Of a stretch of DNA of 15,244 nt, positions 1-5,925 are shown piece after piece; position 1 is the stretch's first letter; each line of letters starts with the position of its first letter. A program made the translations under genes and the position numbers. The notes below the pieces were generated by a model. It searched no databases. It was not told where the DNA came from and was given only the letters and a program-made list of their open reading frames with translations. The DNA lies in assembly GCA_023440865.1 (NCBI GenBank), contig JAEXRM010000015.1, forward strand, positions 1 through 15,244, read 5' to 3'. This DNA comes from Bacillota bacterium. GTDB lineage: Bacteria > Bacillota > Clostridia > DSM-8532.

Positions 1-303
1 GACCATCTGGGCGATTTCCATGGTCTGCGCATCGGTCTTGCGCAGGCCGTTGATGAACTCGGACTGCACATTGTAGGCCTTGAGCGCCTTGTTGATCTCC
101 GGGCCGCCGCCATGCACCACCACCGGATTCATGCCGATGTACTTGAGCAGCGTGATGTCCTCCATCACGGAGTTCTTCAACTCTTCATTGATCATGGCGT
201 TGCCGCCGTACTTGATGACGACCGTCTTCCCGTAGAGCGACTGGATGTAGGGCAGCGCCTCCACCAGGATTTCGGCCTTCTTGATGAGCTTCGTGTAATC
301 CAT
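1..303 (-). CDS. argB: Acetylglutamate kinase, N-terminal part (runs off window)
   Basis: Phosphorylates N-acetyl-L-glutamate with ATP, the second step of arginine (ornithine) biosynthesis, in the cytoplasm. Only the first 101 codons are present; the C-terminal two thirds of a roughly 290-residue enzyme lie beyond base 1. Visible hallmarks are the amino-acid-kinase start KTVVIKYGGNAM (about residues 25-36), the segment MEDITLLKYIGMNPVVVHGG with the glycine-rich GGGPEIN turn, and a FINGLRKTD block. All are typical of ArgB. The ATG at 301-303 has a GGAGG (complement of 314-318) ten bases upstream. It lies 94 bp downstream of argC on the same strand with no terminator between, so it is probably in the same arginine operon. 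Identification is firm from the motifs. Confidence 0.95.
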   Translation of the reverse strand, partial: MDYTKLIKKAEILVEALPYIQSLYGKTVVIKYGGNAMINEELKNSVMEDITLLKYIGMNPVVVHGGGPEINKALKAYNVQSEFINGLRKTDAQTMEIAQMV

Positions 304-397
304 GTCGGGTCTACCTCCGGTTGCACGTGGCGACGGCTGGCTGCCGCACGGCGCTTCAGGCGTGTTCTCGCCGTGTCGGGCGGACGGGGCGGATAGG

Positions 398-1438
398 CTA
401 CAGGTAAAACGCGGGTGCCGTGAGTCCAGCCGTTTCCGGCAGACCGCACATGAGGTTCATCGCCTGGACTGCCTGGCTTGAGGATCCCTTGCCGAGGTTG
501 TCGAGGGAGGAGACGATCACGGCGCGCCGGGTCCGCCGGTCCGCATGCACGGCGATGTCAATGTAGTTCGAACCGGCTACGAAGCGCGTCTCCGGGAACT
601 GGCCGGGCGGCAGGACGCGCACGAACGGCTCGTTGGCGTAGGTTTCCGCATACAGGGCGTGCAGGGCCTCCGTGGTGGCGTCCTCGAGCAGGTCGAGGTG
701 GATGGTGGCGAGCATGCCGCGCTTCATGGGTGCGAGCTGCGGCACGAATGAGACAACGATGGGTTCGCCGGCCAGCAGTGACAGCTCCTGTTCGATCTCC
801 GGCGTGTGTCGGTGGCCGGCAACGCCATAGGCCTTGAAGCTTTCCGCGGACTCGCAGAACGAGTAGGGCAGCTCCGTCTTGCGTCCCGCGCCGGAAATGC
901 CCGAGGTGGCCGTGATCGTGATGCCCCGGGTGGACACCAGCTTGTGACGCAGCAACGGCGCGATGCCGAGGACGGAACAGGTGGGGTAGCAACCCGGATC
1001 GCCGACCAGGCGGGCCGTGCGGATCTGATCGCGATACAGCTCGGGAAGACCGTATACGGCTTCCGCCAGCAAACCAGGTGCCGGATGGGCGACCTTGTAG
1101 GTCGCCTCGTAATCGGCCAGGGAGCGGAATCGGAAGTCGGCGCTGTGGTCGATGATCTTCTTGCCGTTTGCCAGCAGCCGGGGAACAAGATCGCCCGATA
1201 CGCCATGCGGCAGGGCGAGGATGAAAAAGTCCGCCTTCTCGGAAAGCAGGTCGGCGTCGAGCTTGTCGCAGGGGAGATCGAGCAGGCCGCGGAGCGACGG
1301 GTAGACGGCGGAATAGGGCTTGCCCTCGAAGCTGTTCGACACGACGGACGTGATGCGGACATCCGGACGACCATGCAGCAGGCGGACGATCTCCGCGCCG
1401 ACATAGCCGGTCGCGCCGATAATGGCAACGTTTGTCAT
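398..1438 (-). CDS. argC: N-acetyl-gamma-glutamyl-phosphate reductase
   Basis: NADPH-dependent reductase that converts N-acetylglutamyl phosphate to the semialdehyde, the third step of arginine biosynthesis. The 346-residue length is normal for short-form ArgC. The N-terminal Rossmann motif GATGYVG is at residues 8-14. The catalytic cysteine is C150 in GDPGCYPT, and the conserved block AGSNYIDIAVHADRRT is near the C-terminus. The ATG (1436-1438) follows a G-rich ribosome-binding stretch and a short leader of about 35 nt from the promoter at 1483-1511. The gene ends in TAG, which matters for judging the amber codon at 3358. In many Bacillota argJ follows argC; here argB follows directly. Confidence 0.97.
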   Translation of the reverse strand: MTNVAIIGATGYVGAEIVRLLHGRPDVRITSVVSNSFEGKPYSAVYPSLRGLLDLPCDKLDADLLSEKADFFILALPHGVSGDLVPRLLANGKKIIDHSADFRFRSLADYEATYKVAHPAPGLLAEAVYGLPELYRDQIRTARLVGDPGCYPTCSVLGIAPLLRHKLVSTRGITITATSGISGAGRKTELPYSFCESAESFKAYGVAGHRHTPEIEQELSLLAGEPIVVSFVPQLAPMKRGMLATIHLDLLEDATTEALHALYAETYANEPFVRVLPPGQFPETRFVAGSNYIDIAVHADRRTRRAVIVSSLDNLGKGSSSQAVQAMNLMCGLPETAGLTAPAFYL

Positions 1439-1482
1439 GGCATACCCCCATCCTGCGGCACATCCGCAAAAGGTTTTTCATG

Positions 1483-1511
1483 ATTATACACGCATGTGTA
1501 TAAATATGCAA
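1483..1511 (-). promoter_or_regulatory. argC promoter with overlapping palindromic operator
   Basis: Read on the minus strand there is a -35 TTGCAT (1506-1511), a 17-bp spacer and a perfect -10 TATAAT (1483-1488). A perfect inverted repeat, TTATACAC and GTGTATAA with a 4-bp centre (1484-1503), covers most of the -10 and the spacer. A repressor bound there would block RNA polymerase. The gene it drives suggests the arginine repressor ArgR/AhrC. The site is AT-rich and about 20 bp, as ARG boxes are, but it is not a clean match to the consensus I know, so ArgR is an inference. Confidence 0.75.
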
Positions 1512-1557
1512 GAAGCTGTTTCCTGTGGGGCAGGGCTCCCGCATGAATCGCCATGCA

Positions 1558-1601
1558 GTGGCGGAGATTCCGCCCGAAGCGTGGCGGAGATTCCGCCCGA
1601 A
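1558..1601. repeat. Tandem 21-bp direct repeat, each copy with internal dyad
   Basis: Two identical 21-bp copies (1558-1578 and 1581-1601) are separated by 2 bp, giving a 23-bp period. Each contains the inverted repeat GGCGGA-GAT-TCCGCC, so the unit is both directly repeated and internally symmetric. It lies between the argC promoter and the metF promoter, about 50 bp upstream of the argC -35 and about 100 bp upstream of the metF -35. A two-site operator on one DNA face (period near two helical turns) is the simplest reading; a recent slippage duplication is the alternative. No matching regulator was recognised. Confidence 0.7.
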
Positions 1602-1697
1602 TGCCGGCAACGGCTTCGATCAGGCCGGCGTTAAGGAAGAAAGCGTTTGGGTGAAAATGAACCTCATTTAAATGCTGTTTGAAAGAACATGTACGCC

Positions 1698-1726
1698 TTG
1701 ACGGAATGGCCGGCGTGCCATAGAAT
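1698..1726 (+). promoter_or_regulatory. metF sigma-A promoter
   Basis: TTGACG (1698-1703), a 17-bp spacer and TAGAAT (1721-1726) form a near-consensus housekeeping promoter, 42 bp upstream of the metF ATG. The leader would be only about 35 nt, which leaves no room for a SAM (S-box) riboswitch; none was seen. Confidence 0.75.
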
Positions 1727-1742
1727 AAGGAAAACAAACGCG

Positions 1743-1756
1743 CCTGAGCGCTCAGG
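1743..1756. promoter_or_regulatory. 14-bp perfect palindrome touching the metF ribosome-binding site
   Basis: CCTGAGCGCTCAGG is a perfect palindrome in the metF leader, and its last bases are part of the SD AGGAGGG (1754-1760). As DNA it could be an operator just downstream of the start site. As RNA it can form a 5-bp stem with a GCGC loop that covers only the start of the SD. Function is unproven. Confidence 0.4.
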
Positions 1757-1768
1757 AGGGTTCCCGTC

Positions 1769-2641
1769 ATGCGACTGAACCAACTTTTCCAGCAGAAGCG
1801 TCCCGTGGTTTCCCACGAGGTGTTCCCGCCCAAGCTCGACACGCCGCTTGAAACCATCCTGGAGAAGCTCGACCGGTTCGCGTCGATGGCGCCGGACTTC
1901 ATCAGCGTCACCTACGGCGCCGGCGGCAGCGGCAAGGGCCGCACGATCGAGCTGGCCCGCACCATCAGGCGCGACCACGGCGTCGAGAGCATGGCCCACT
2001 TCACCTGCGTGGGGCATACGGTCGGTCAGATCGACGAGATGATCGCGGAGCTGCAGGCCTCGGGCATCGAGAACATCCTGGCCCTGCGTGGGGATCCGCC
2101 GCGCGACCAGCCCGATTTCGACTTCTCGAAGAACGTCTTCCGCTATGCCGACGAGCTCATCGCCCACATCCGCTCTCGGGCCGACTTCTGCATTGCAGCG
2201 GCGGCCTATGTCGAGGGGCACGTGGACGCGCCTCGCCTCTCGGCGGACCTTGCCAATCTGAAGCGAAAGGTGGACGCGGGCGTCGACTTCCTCATCACGC
2301 AGCTGTTCTTCGACAACCGCCGCTTCCATGACTTCATCGAACGCGCCCGTGCCATGGGCATCGCGGTGCCGGTGACGGCCGGCATCATGCCGGTGCTGCG
2401 CGCCGAGCAGATCAAGCGCATGGCCTCCACCGGCGGCGCATCCCTGCCGGCACAGCTGGTGCTGCTGATGGACCGGTATGGAAGCAATCCCGAGGACATG
2501 CGAAAGGCGGGCATCGAATATGCCGCCGCGCAAATCCGCGATCTGGTGGAGAACGGCGCGGACGGCATCCACCTGCTGACGATGAACCGGCCGGACGAGA
2601 CGGCCGAGATTCTCCGCCTTTCTGGTCTGTGCGGCGCGTGA
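1769..2641 (+). CDS. metF: 5,10-methylenetetrahydrofolate reductase (MetF)
   Basis: Reduces 5,10-methylene-THF to 5-methyl-THF, the methyl donor for methionine synthesis; an FAD-containing TIM-barrel enzyme of the cytoplasm. At 290 residues it matches bacterial MetF. The family start HEVFPPK holds the conserved acid (E17, equivalent to E. coli E28). It is followed by FISVTYGAGGS (44-54), HFTCVGHT (77-84), the flavin-binding ILALRGDPP block (103-111), DFLITQLFFD (substrate-side barrel strands) and GIMPV. The ATG is preceded by AGGAGGG eight bases upstream. It is monocistronic as far as can be seen: its own promoter is upstream, and the next gene starts 296 bp later. Confidence 0.97.
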   Translation: MRLNQLFQQKRPVVSHEVFPPKLDTPLETILEKLDRFASMAPDFISVTYGAGGSGKGRTIELARTIRRDHGVESMAHFTCVGHTVGQIDEMIAELQASGIENILALRGDPPRDQPDFDFSKNVFRYADELIAHIRSRADFCIAAAAYVEGHVDAPRLSADLANLKRKVDAGVDFLITQLFFDNRRFHDFIERARAMGIAVPVTAGIMPVLRAEQIKRMASTGGASLPAQLVLLMDRYGSNPEDMRKAGIEYAAAQIRDLVENGADGIHLLTMNRPDETAEILRLSGLCGA

Positions 2642-2937
2642 CCACACCGGCTGGCCGCCGTCTTGCGGTGCTGAAAGGTGGCATGTCCGCACCGCCCCCC
2701 CAGCCCGGGGGCTCGCTGTTTCAGTTTCCACCATATGTGGTATATGATCTGAATGCCGCATCCCGGAAGCGTTTTCGGCCGCCGGGCAACGCTTCCGGGG
2801 CTCCTATGCAATCTCTACAAAGGACCGGCAGGAAATTCGTTTAAACGGATCATGGTTCCGGCGGGCGGATGATGTTACAGTTAGAACATACGATCGATTC
2901 GCATTCACGTCCCGGTACGTGAGCAGGAGGAAACAAA
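2642..2937. other. 296-bp intergenic/leader region between metF and the ABC ATPase gene
   Basis: No gene is supported here. It contains a weak hairpin just after metF (GCGGTGC at 2665-2671 with GCACCGC at 2689-2695, no U-run), a possible -10 TATGAT (2743-2748) with a poor -35, the 12-bp inverted repeat at 2762-2799, and a small CACGT/ACGTG inverted repeat (2906-2910 and 2917-2921) just before the SD AGGAGG (2925-2930). A short reading frame across 2629-2844 has no ribosome-binding site and overlaps metF, so it is not called. Confidence 0.6.
2762..2799. promoter_or_regulatory. 12-bp perfect inverted repeat with cre-like core upstream of the ABC ATPase gene
   Basis: CCCGGAAGCGTT (2762-2773) is exactly inverted at 2788-2799, with a 14-nt spacer. 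No T-run follows on either strand, so it does not look like a terminator. The left arm plus its flank reads CGGAAGCGTTTTCG (2764-2777), a partial match to the CcpA catabolite-responsive element (core AAGCG-T-T-C intact, outer positions differing). A cre or LacI-family operator would suit a sugar-import ATPase, but this is inference. Confidence 0.45.
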
Positions 2938-4050
2938 ATGGCAGGCGTAAGGCTGAAGAACGTATTCAAGACCTATGCGGGCGGCGTCACGGCAGTCAGC
3001 GATTTCAACATCGACATCGAAGACAAGGAATTCATCATCCTGGTGGGTCCCTCCGGTTGCGGCAAGACCACCACGCTCCGCATGATCGCAGGCCTTGAGG
3101 AGATCTCCGCCGGCGAGCTGTACATCGGCGACAAGCTGTGCAACGACGTGGCCCCGAAGGACCGCGACATCGCCATGGTGTTCCAGAACTACGCCCTGTA
3201 CCCCCACATGACCGTGTTCGACAACATGGCCTTCGGCCTCAAGCTCCGCAAGACCCCGAAGGAAGAAATCAAGAAGCGCGTCCATGAAGCGGCCCGCATC
3301 CTCTCCATCGAGCACCTGCTCGACCGCAAGCCGAAGGCCCTTTCCGGCGGCCAGCGCTAGCGCGTCGCCCTCGGCCGCGCCATCGTGCGTGATCCGAAGG
3401 TCTTCCTCATGGACGAACCGCTCTCCAACCTCGACGCCAAGCTCCGCGTGCAGATGCGCGCCGAGATCAGCCGCCTGCACCAGAAGCTGCAGACGACCTT
3501 CATCTACGTTACCCATGACCAGACGGAAGCCTTGACCATGGGCACCCGCATCGTTGTCATGAAGGACGGCTTCGTCCAGCAGATCGACAACCCGCAGCGC
3601 CTGTACGACGTGCCGGTCAACATGTTCGTCGCCGGTTTCATCGGCTCCCCGCAGATGAACTTCATCAATGTCACCATCGAGAAGGCCGGCGACAAGGTCA
3701 TGCTCGGCATGGGCAACTACAAGCTCTCCGTTCCTGCCGACAAGGCGAAGGAACTCGAGAAGCAGGGCTACATCGGCAAGGAAATGGTCCTGGGCATCCG
3801 TCCGGAAAACATCCACGAGGACGAGCACACCCAGAGCCAGCTCTCCTCCGAGCTCATCGACGCGTTCGTCGAAGTCACCGAGCGCCTGGGTTCCGAGACC
3901 TTCCTGTACCTGCTGATCAACGGCCAGTCCTTCACGGCCCGCGTCAGCCCGAAGTCCAAGACGGTCGCCAACGACAACATCAAGCTCATGTTCGACATGA
4001 ACCGCATCCACCTGTTCGACAAGGAAACCGAGCGCGCCATCATCCACTAA
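2938..4050 (+). pseudogene. ugpC: ABC transporter sugar-type ATP-binding protein (UgpC/MsmK family) interrupted by in-frame TAG
   Basis: ATPase subunit of a carbohydrate ABC importer; family members often serve several sugar permeases from a distant locus, and none lies nearby here. The frame runs 370 residues, full family length, apart from TAG at codon 141 (3358-3360). Walker A GPSGCGKT is at 37-44 and the Q-loop is at Q83. The signature LSGGQR (135-140) comes immediately before the TAG, and RVALGRAI, Walker B VFLMDEP, the D-loop SNLDAK, the H-loop YVTHDQ and the C-terminal regulatory OB-like domain (GIRPENI) follow in frame. Relatives have Gln at this position and the gene's other Gln codons are CAG, so one C-to-T change explains it. 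There is no other decay. The SD AGGAGG sits 7 bp before the ATG. It is a fresh nonsense mutation, a sequencing error or, less likely, readthrough. Confidence 0.9.
3358..3360 (+). other. In-frame amber codon within the ABC signature region
   Basis: TAG lies between CGC (Arg140 of LSGGQR) and CGC GTC GCC (RVA). The family consensus is LSGGQRQRVA, so TAG replaces a CAG glutamine codon by one transition. If it truly stops translation, a 140-residue fragment without Walker B or the H-loop is made, which cannot hydrolyse ATP. Confidence 0.9.
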
Positions 4051-4098
4051 GGCATGCAGGCGGCACGCGCCGCAGGCGGTGTCATCCTTGAAGCGATC

Positions 4099-4131
4099 AA
4101 GAGGCTGTCCCGGAAGGGACAGCCTCTTTCC
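4099..4131 (+). terminator. Rho-independent terminator after the ABC ATPase gene
   Basis: A 13-bp perfect stem, AAGAGGCTGTCCC (4099-4111) and its complement (4116-4128), with a GGAA tetraloop, ends in a short T-rich tail. It lies about 50 bp after the TAA stop and separates this transcript from the next gene. Confidence 0.9.
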
Positions 4132-4176
4132 GTGGTGCGCCCGGCATGGGTCGGTCGTCTCCGCGCGCCTGTTTCG

Positions 4177-4185
4177 TGGTACAAT
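4177..4185 (+). promoter_or_regulatory. Extended -10 promoter for the NTPase-Asp23/sigH operon
   Basis: TGGTACAAT combines a TGN extension with the -10 hexamer TACAAT (4180-4185). No good -35 lies 16-18 bp upstream. It is the only strong candidate between the terminator at 4131 and the start at 4292, and it would give a leader of about 100 nt. Confidence 0.5.
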
Positions 4186-4291
4186 ACGATACGGCCCCTC
4201 GCCGCGGGAACCGGCATGTTCGTGTTCCTGCGGCGGATTGCGCCCGAGCGTGCTGCACGTGCGGCGGGGGTCGGCGACGGAGGATGGGACT

Positions 4292-5119
4292 TTGCGCGTT
4301 GTCGGATTCATCGGCCCCAGCGGTACGGGCAAGAGCCACAGGGCGTTGTGGGTGGCCCGTGAGAATCACCTCGGCTACATCATCGATGATGGCCTGTTGA
4401 TTCATGAGAACGGCATCGCGGCGGGGCAGTCCGCCAAGCGCGCACCGACGAAGATCGGCTCGGTCAAGGCCGCCCTCTTTTCGGAACCGGTCCAGGCGGA
4501 AGCCATGCGTGCCGCCATCGCGAAGCGGAATCCGGATGGCATCCTCATACTGGGCACCTCCGAAGGCATGGTCGACAAGATTGCTTCCGTTCTCCGGCTG
4601 GGTCCGGTCACCGAGCGCATCTACATCCACGATGTGGCGAGTGCGCGGGAAATCGAGCAGGCCCGGGCGATTCGCATCCAGCAGGGCAAACATGTCATTC
4701 CGGCGCCTGCAACCGAGCTCAGGAAGCATTTTTCCGGCTACTTCCTCGACCCGTTGCAGATATTCCGCCGCAAGGGGACCGGCGATTACCAGCACGTCGG
4801 GGAGAAGGCCGTTGTGCGGCCCACTTTCAGCTACATCGGCCGTTTCACCATCTCCGACTATGCCATCTACCAGGTCATCCAGCACATCCTCGATCAGGAA
4901 CCGGCGATTGACAAGATGACACGATTTCGCGCCAACAACGGCCCGGATGGCCTGCTGCTGGACATGGACCTGGTCATGCGATACGGCCATCCCCTGCAGG
5001 ATGTGCTCCGACGTGTCCAGCAGAACATCCACCGCGAGCTGGACCGGTTTGCGGGCATCGTCGTCCGCAGCATGCTCATTCAGGTCAAGTCTCTGGTCGT
5101 TCGCCCGTCGGCCGACTGA
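4292..5119 (+). CDS. P-loop NTPase fused to an Asp23/Gls24 domain
   Basis: A 275-residue two-part protein. Residues 1-160 are a P-loop NTPase: Walker A GPSGTGKSH (8-16) after a beta strand, then GYIIDDGLLI (28-37), whose Asp pair may bind Mg, and SAKR (47-50). No textbook Walker B is visible. Residues 184-270 resemble Asp23/Gls24: FTISDYAIYQVIQHI, then LDMDLVMRYGHPLQDVLRRVQQNI and the closing RSMLIQVKSL strand. Asp23/Gls24 proteins act in envelope stress or at the membrane, but what the NTPase acts on is unknown. I chose the TTG at 4292 because GGAGG (4279-4283) lies 8 bp upstream and the protein then begins directly with the P-loop strand. A start at 4079 would overlap the terminator and precede the promoter. 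The stop touches sigH, so the two are co-translated or at least co-transcribed. Confidence 0.8.
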   Translation: MRVVGFIGPSGTGKSHRALWVARENHLGYIIDDGLLIHENGIAAGQSAKRAPTKIGSVKAALFSEPVQAEAMRAAIAKRNPDGILILGTSEGMVDKIASVLRLGPVTERIYIHDVASAREIEQARAIRIQQGKHVIPAPATELRKHFSGYFLDPLQIFRRKGTGDYQHVGEKAVVRPTFSYIGRFTISDYAIYQVIQHILDQEPAIDKMTRFRANNGPDGLLLDMDLVMRYGHPLQDVLRRVQQNIHRELDRFAGIVVRSMLIQVKSLVVRPSAD

Positions 5120-5133
5120 TGGAGGAATGCGGC

Positions 5134-5880
5134 ATGCAATGGTACGATGGTCCGGCAGTGTCACCGGAGCCGGACAAGAGCCCGGCATCCACAACAGAAG
5201 ACAGGGCCGCATTCACAACGGAAGACAGGGCCGCATCCGTGCCGGAAGACATGGCGGCATCCATGGCGGATGCCGCCGCGCGGGAACGCGCTGAGCTGGA
5301 TGCCGCCCGGGATGGGGATCCGGGAGCGCTTGAGCGCCTGATGATCCGCTACAAGCCGCTGGTGCGCGCGCGCGCCCATGCGTACCGGCTGGCCGGCGCC
5401 GACCGCGAGGATCTGGTGCAGGAAGGGATGATCGGCCTGTTCAAGGCGGTCAGGGATTTTCGCACCGAGGCCGGGGCGCCCTTTGCCGCCTTCGCGGATC
5501 TGTGCGTGACGCGGCAGGTCATGTCGGCGGTCAAGGCATCCGCCCGCAAGAAGCATCTGCCGCTGAACACCTATCTGTCGTTGAGCCAGTCCGGATCGGG
5601 AGACGACGCGGAGCAGCCGGACGCCGAGCTCCGTGAGGCGGAGTCGCGCGAGCCGGAGCGCCAGTTCATCCACCGGGAGGAGGCACGGCGCATCGCGGCC
5701 GTCATCGAGGGCGGGCTGAGCCCCTTCGAGCGGCAGGTGATCGGGCAGTATCTGGCGGGAGAAAATTACATCACGATCGCGCAACGCATGCAACGGTCCC
5801 CCAAGTCGATCGACAATGCCCTGCAGCGCATCCGCCGCAAGATCGGCACGCGGCTGCGGGTTCGGGAGGATGGACGCTGA
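5134..5880 (+). CDS. sigH: RNA polymerase sigma factor SigH (Spo0H-type, sigma-70 family)
   Basis: Alternative sigma factor; in Bacillota SigH serves stationary phase and early sporulation or competence. Region 2 is at about residues 55-140: GADREDLVQEGMIGLFKAVRDF (core-binding and -10 region), then ADLCVTRQVMSAVKASARKKHLPLNTYLSL, very close to B. subtilis SigH. Region 4 is at about 193-240, ending KSIDNALQRIRRKI. The region 2-4 linker is acidic. At 248 residues it is about 30 longer than B. subtilis SigH because of an acidic, repeat-built N-terminal extension (residues 1-50). I chose the ATG at 5134 because GGAGG (5121-5125) lies 8 bp upstream; the ATG at 5119, overlapping the previous stop as ATGA, has no SD. 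It is the second gene of a pair with the NTPase-Asp23 gene. Confidence 0.93.
   Translation: MQWYDGPAVSPEPDKSPASTTEDRAAFTTEDRAASVPEDMAASMADAAARERAELDAARDGDPGALERLMIRYKPLVRARAHAYRLAGADREDLVQEGMIGLFKAVRDFRTEAGAPFAAFADLCVTRQVMSAVKASARKKHLPLNTYLSLSQSGSGDDAEQPDAELREAESREPERQFIHREEARRIAAVIEGGLSPFERQVIGQYLAGENYITIAQRMQRSPKSIDNALQRIRRKIGTRLRVREDGR
5185..5262 (+). repeat. Three tandem 24-bp in-frame repeats in the sigH 5' end
   Basis: Units 5185-5208, 5209-5232 and 5233-5256 begin GCATCC or GCATTC, with a fourth partial start at 5257. They encode eight-residue units ASTTEDRA, AFTTEDRA and ASVPEDMA. Units 1 and 2 are nearly identical in DNA (two differences) and unit 3 is more diverged, which points to stepwise slippage duplication in frame. 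Confidence 0.85.
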
Positions 5881-5925
5881 GCGCTGCGGATGCCCGTCCC
5901 GGAAGATGGGAACCGAACACGGCGG

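Noticed and set aside
398..400. Genome-wide TAG-to-Gln recoding
   Set aside because: argC and the DUF1648 gene both end at TAG at normal lengths, so TAG works as a stop in this genome. Rare suppression at 3358 is not excluded.
1727..1768. SAM riboswitch upstream of metF
   Set aside because: The promoter at 1698-1726 leaves a leader of only about 35 nt, and no S-box stems are present.
3385..4050. Second half of the ABC ATPase as an independent gene
   Set aside because: The frame after the amber codon continues the same domain from codon 142. The Met at 3409-3411 lies inside Walker B, and no SD precedes it.
4079..4291. Upstream ATG extension of the NTPase-Asp23 gene
   Set aside because: It overlaps the terminator stem and precedes the promoter. 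The encoded peptide is Cys/Arg-rich and unlike a protein start, and the TTG at 4292 has a well-placed GGAGG.
5881..5925. Terminator between sigH and the convergent hydrolase gene
   Set aside because: Only a 6-bp wobble-containing stem (CCCGTC/GATGGG) without a T-run was found, too weak to call.
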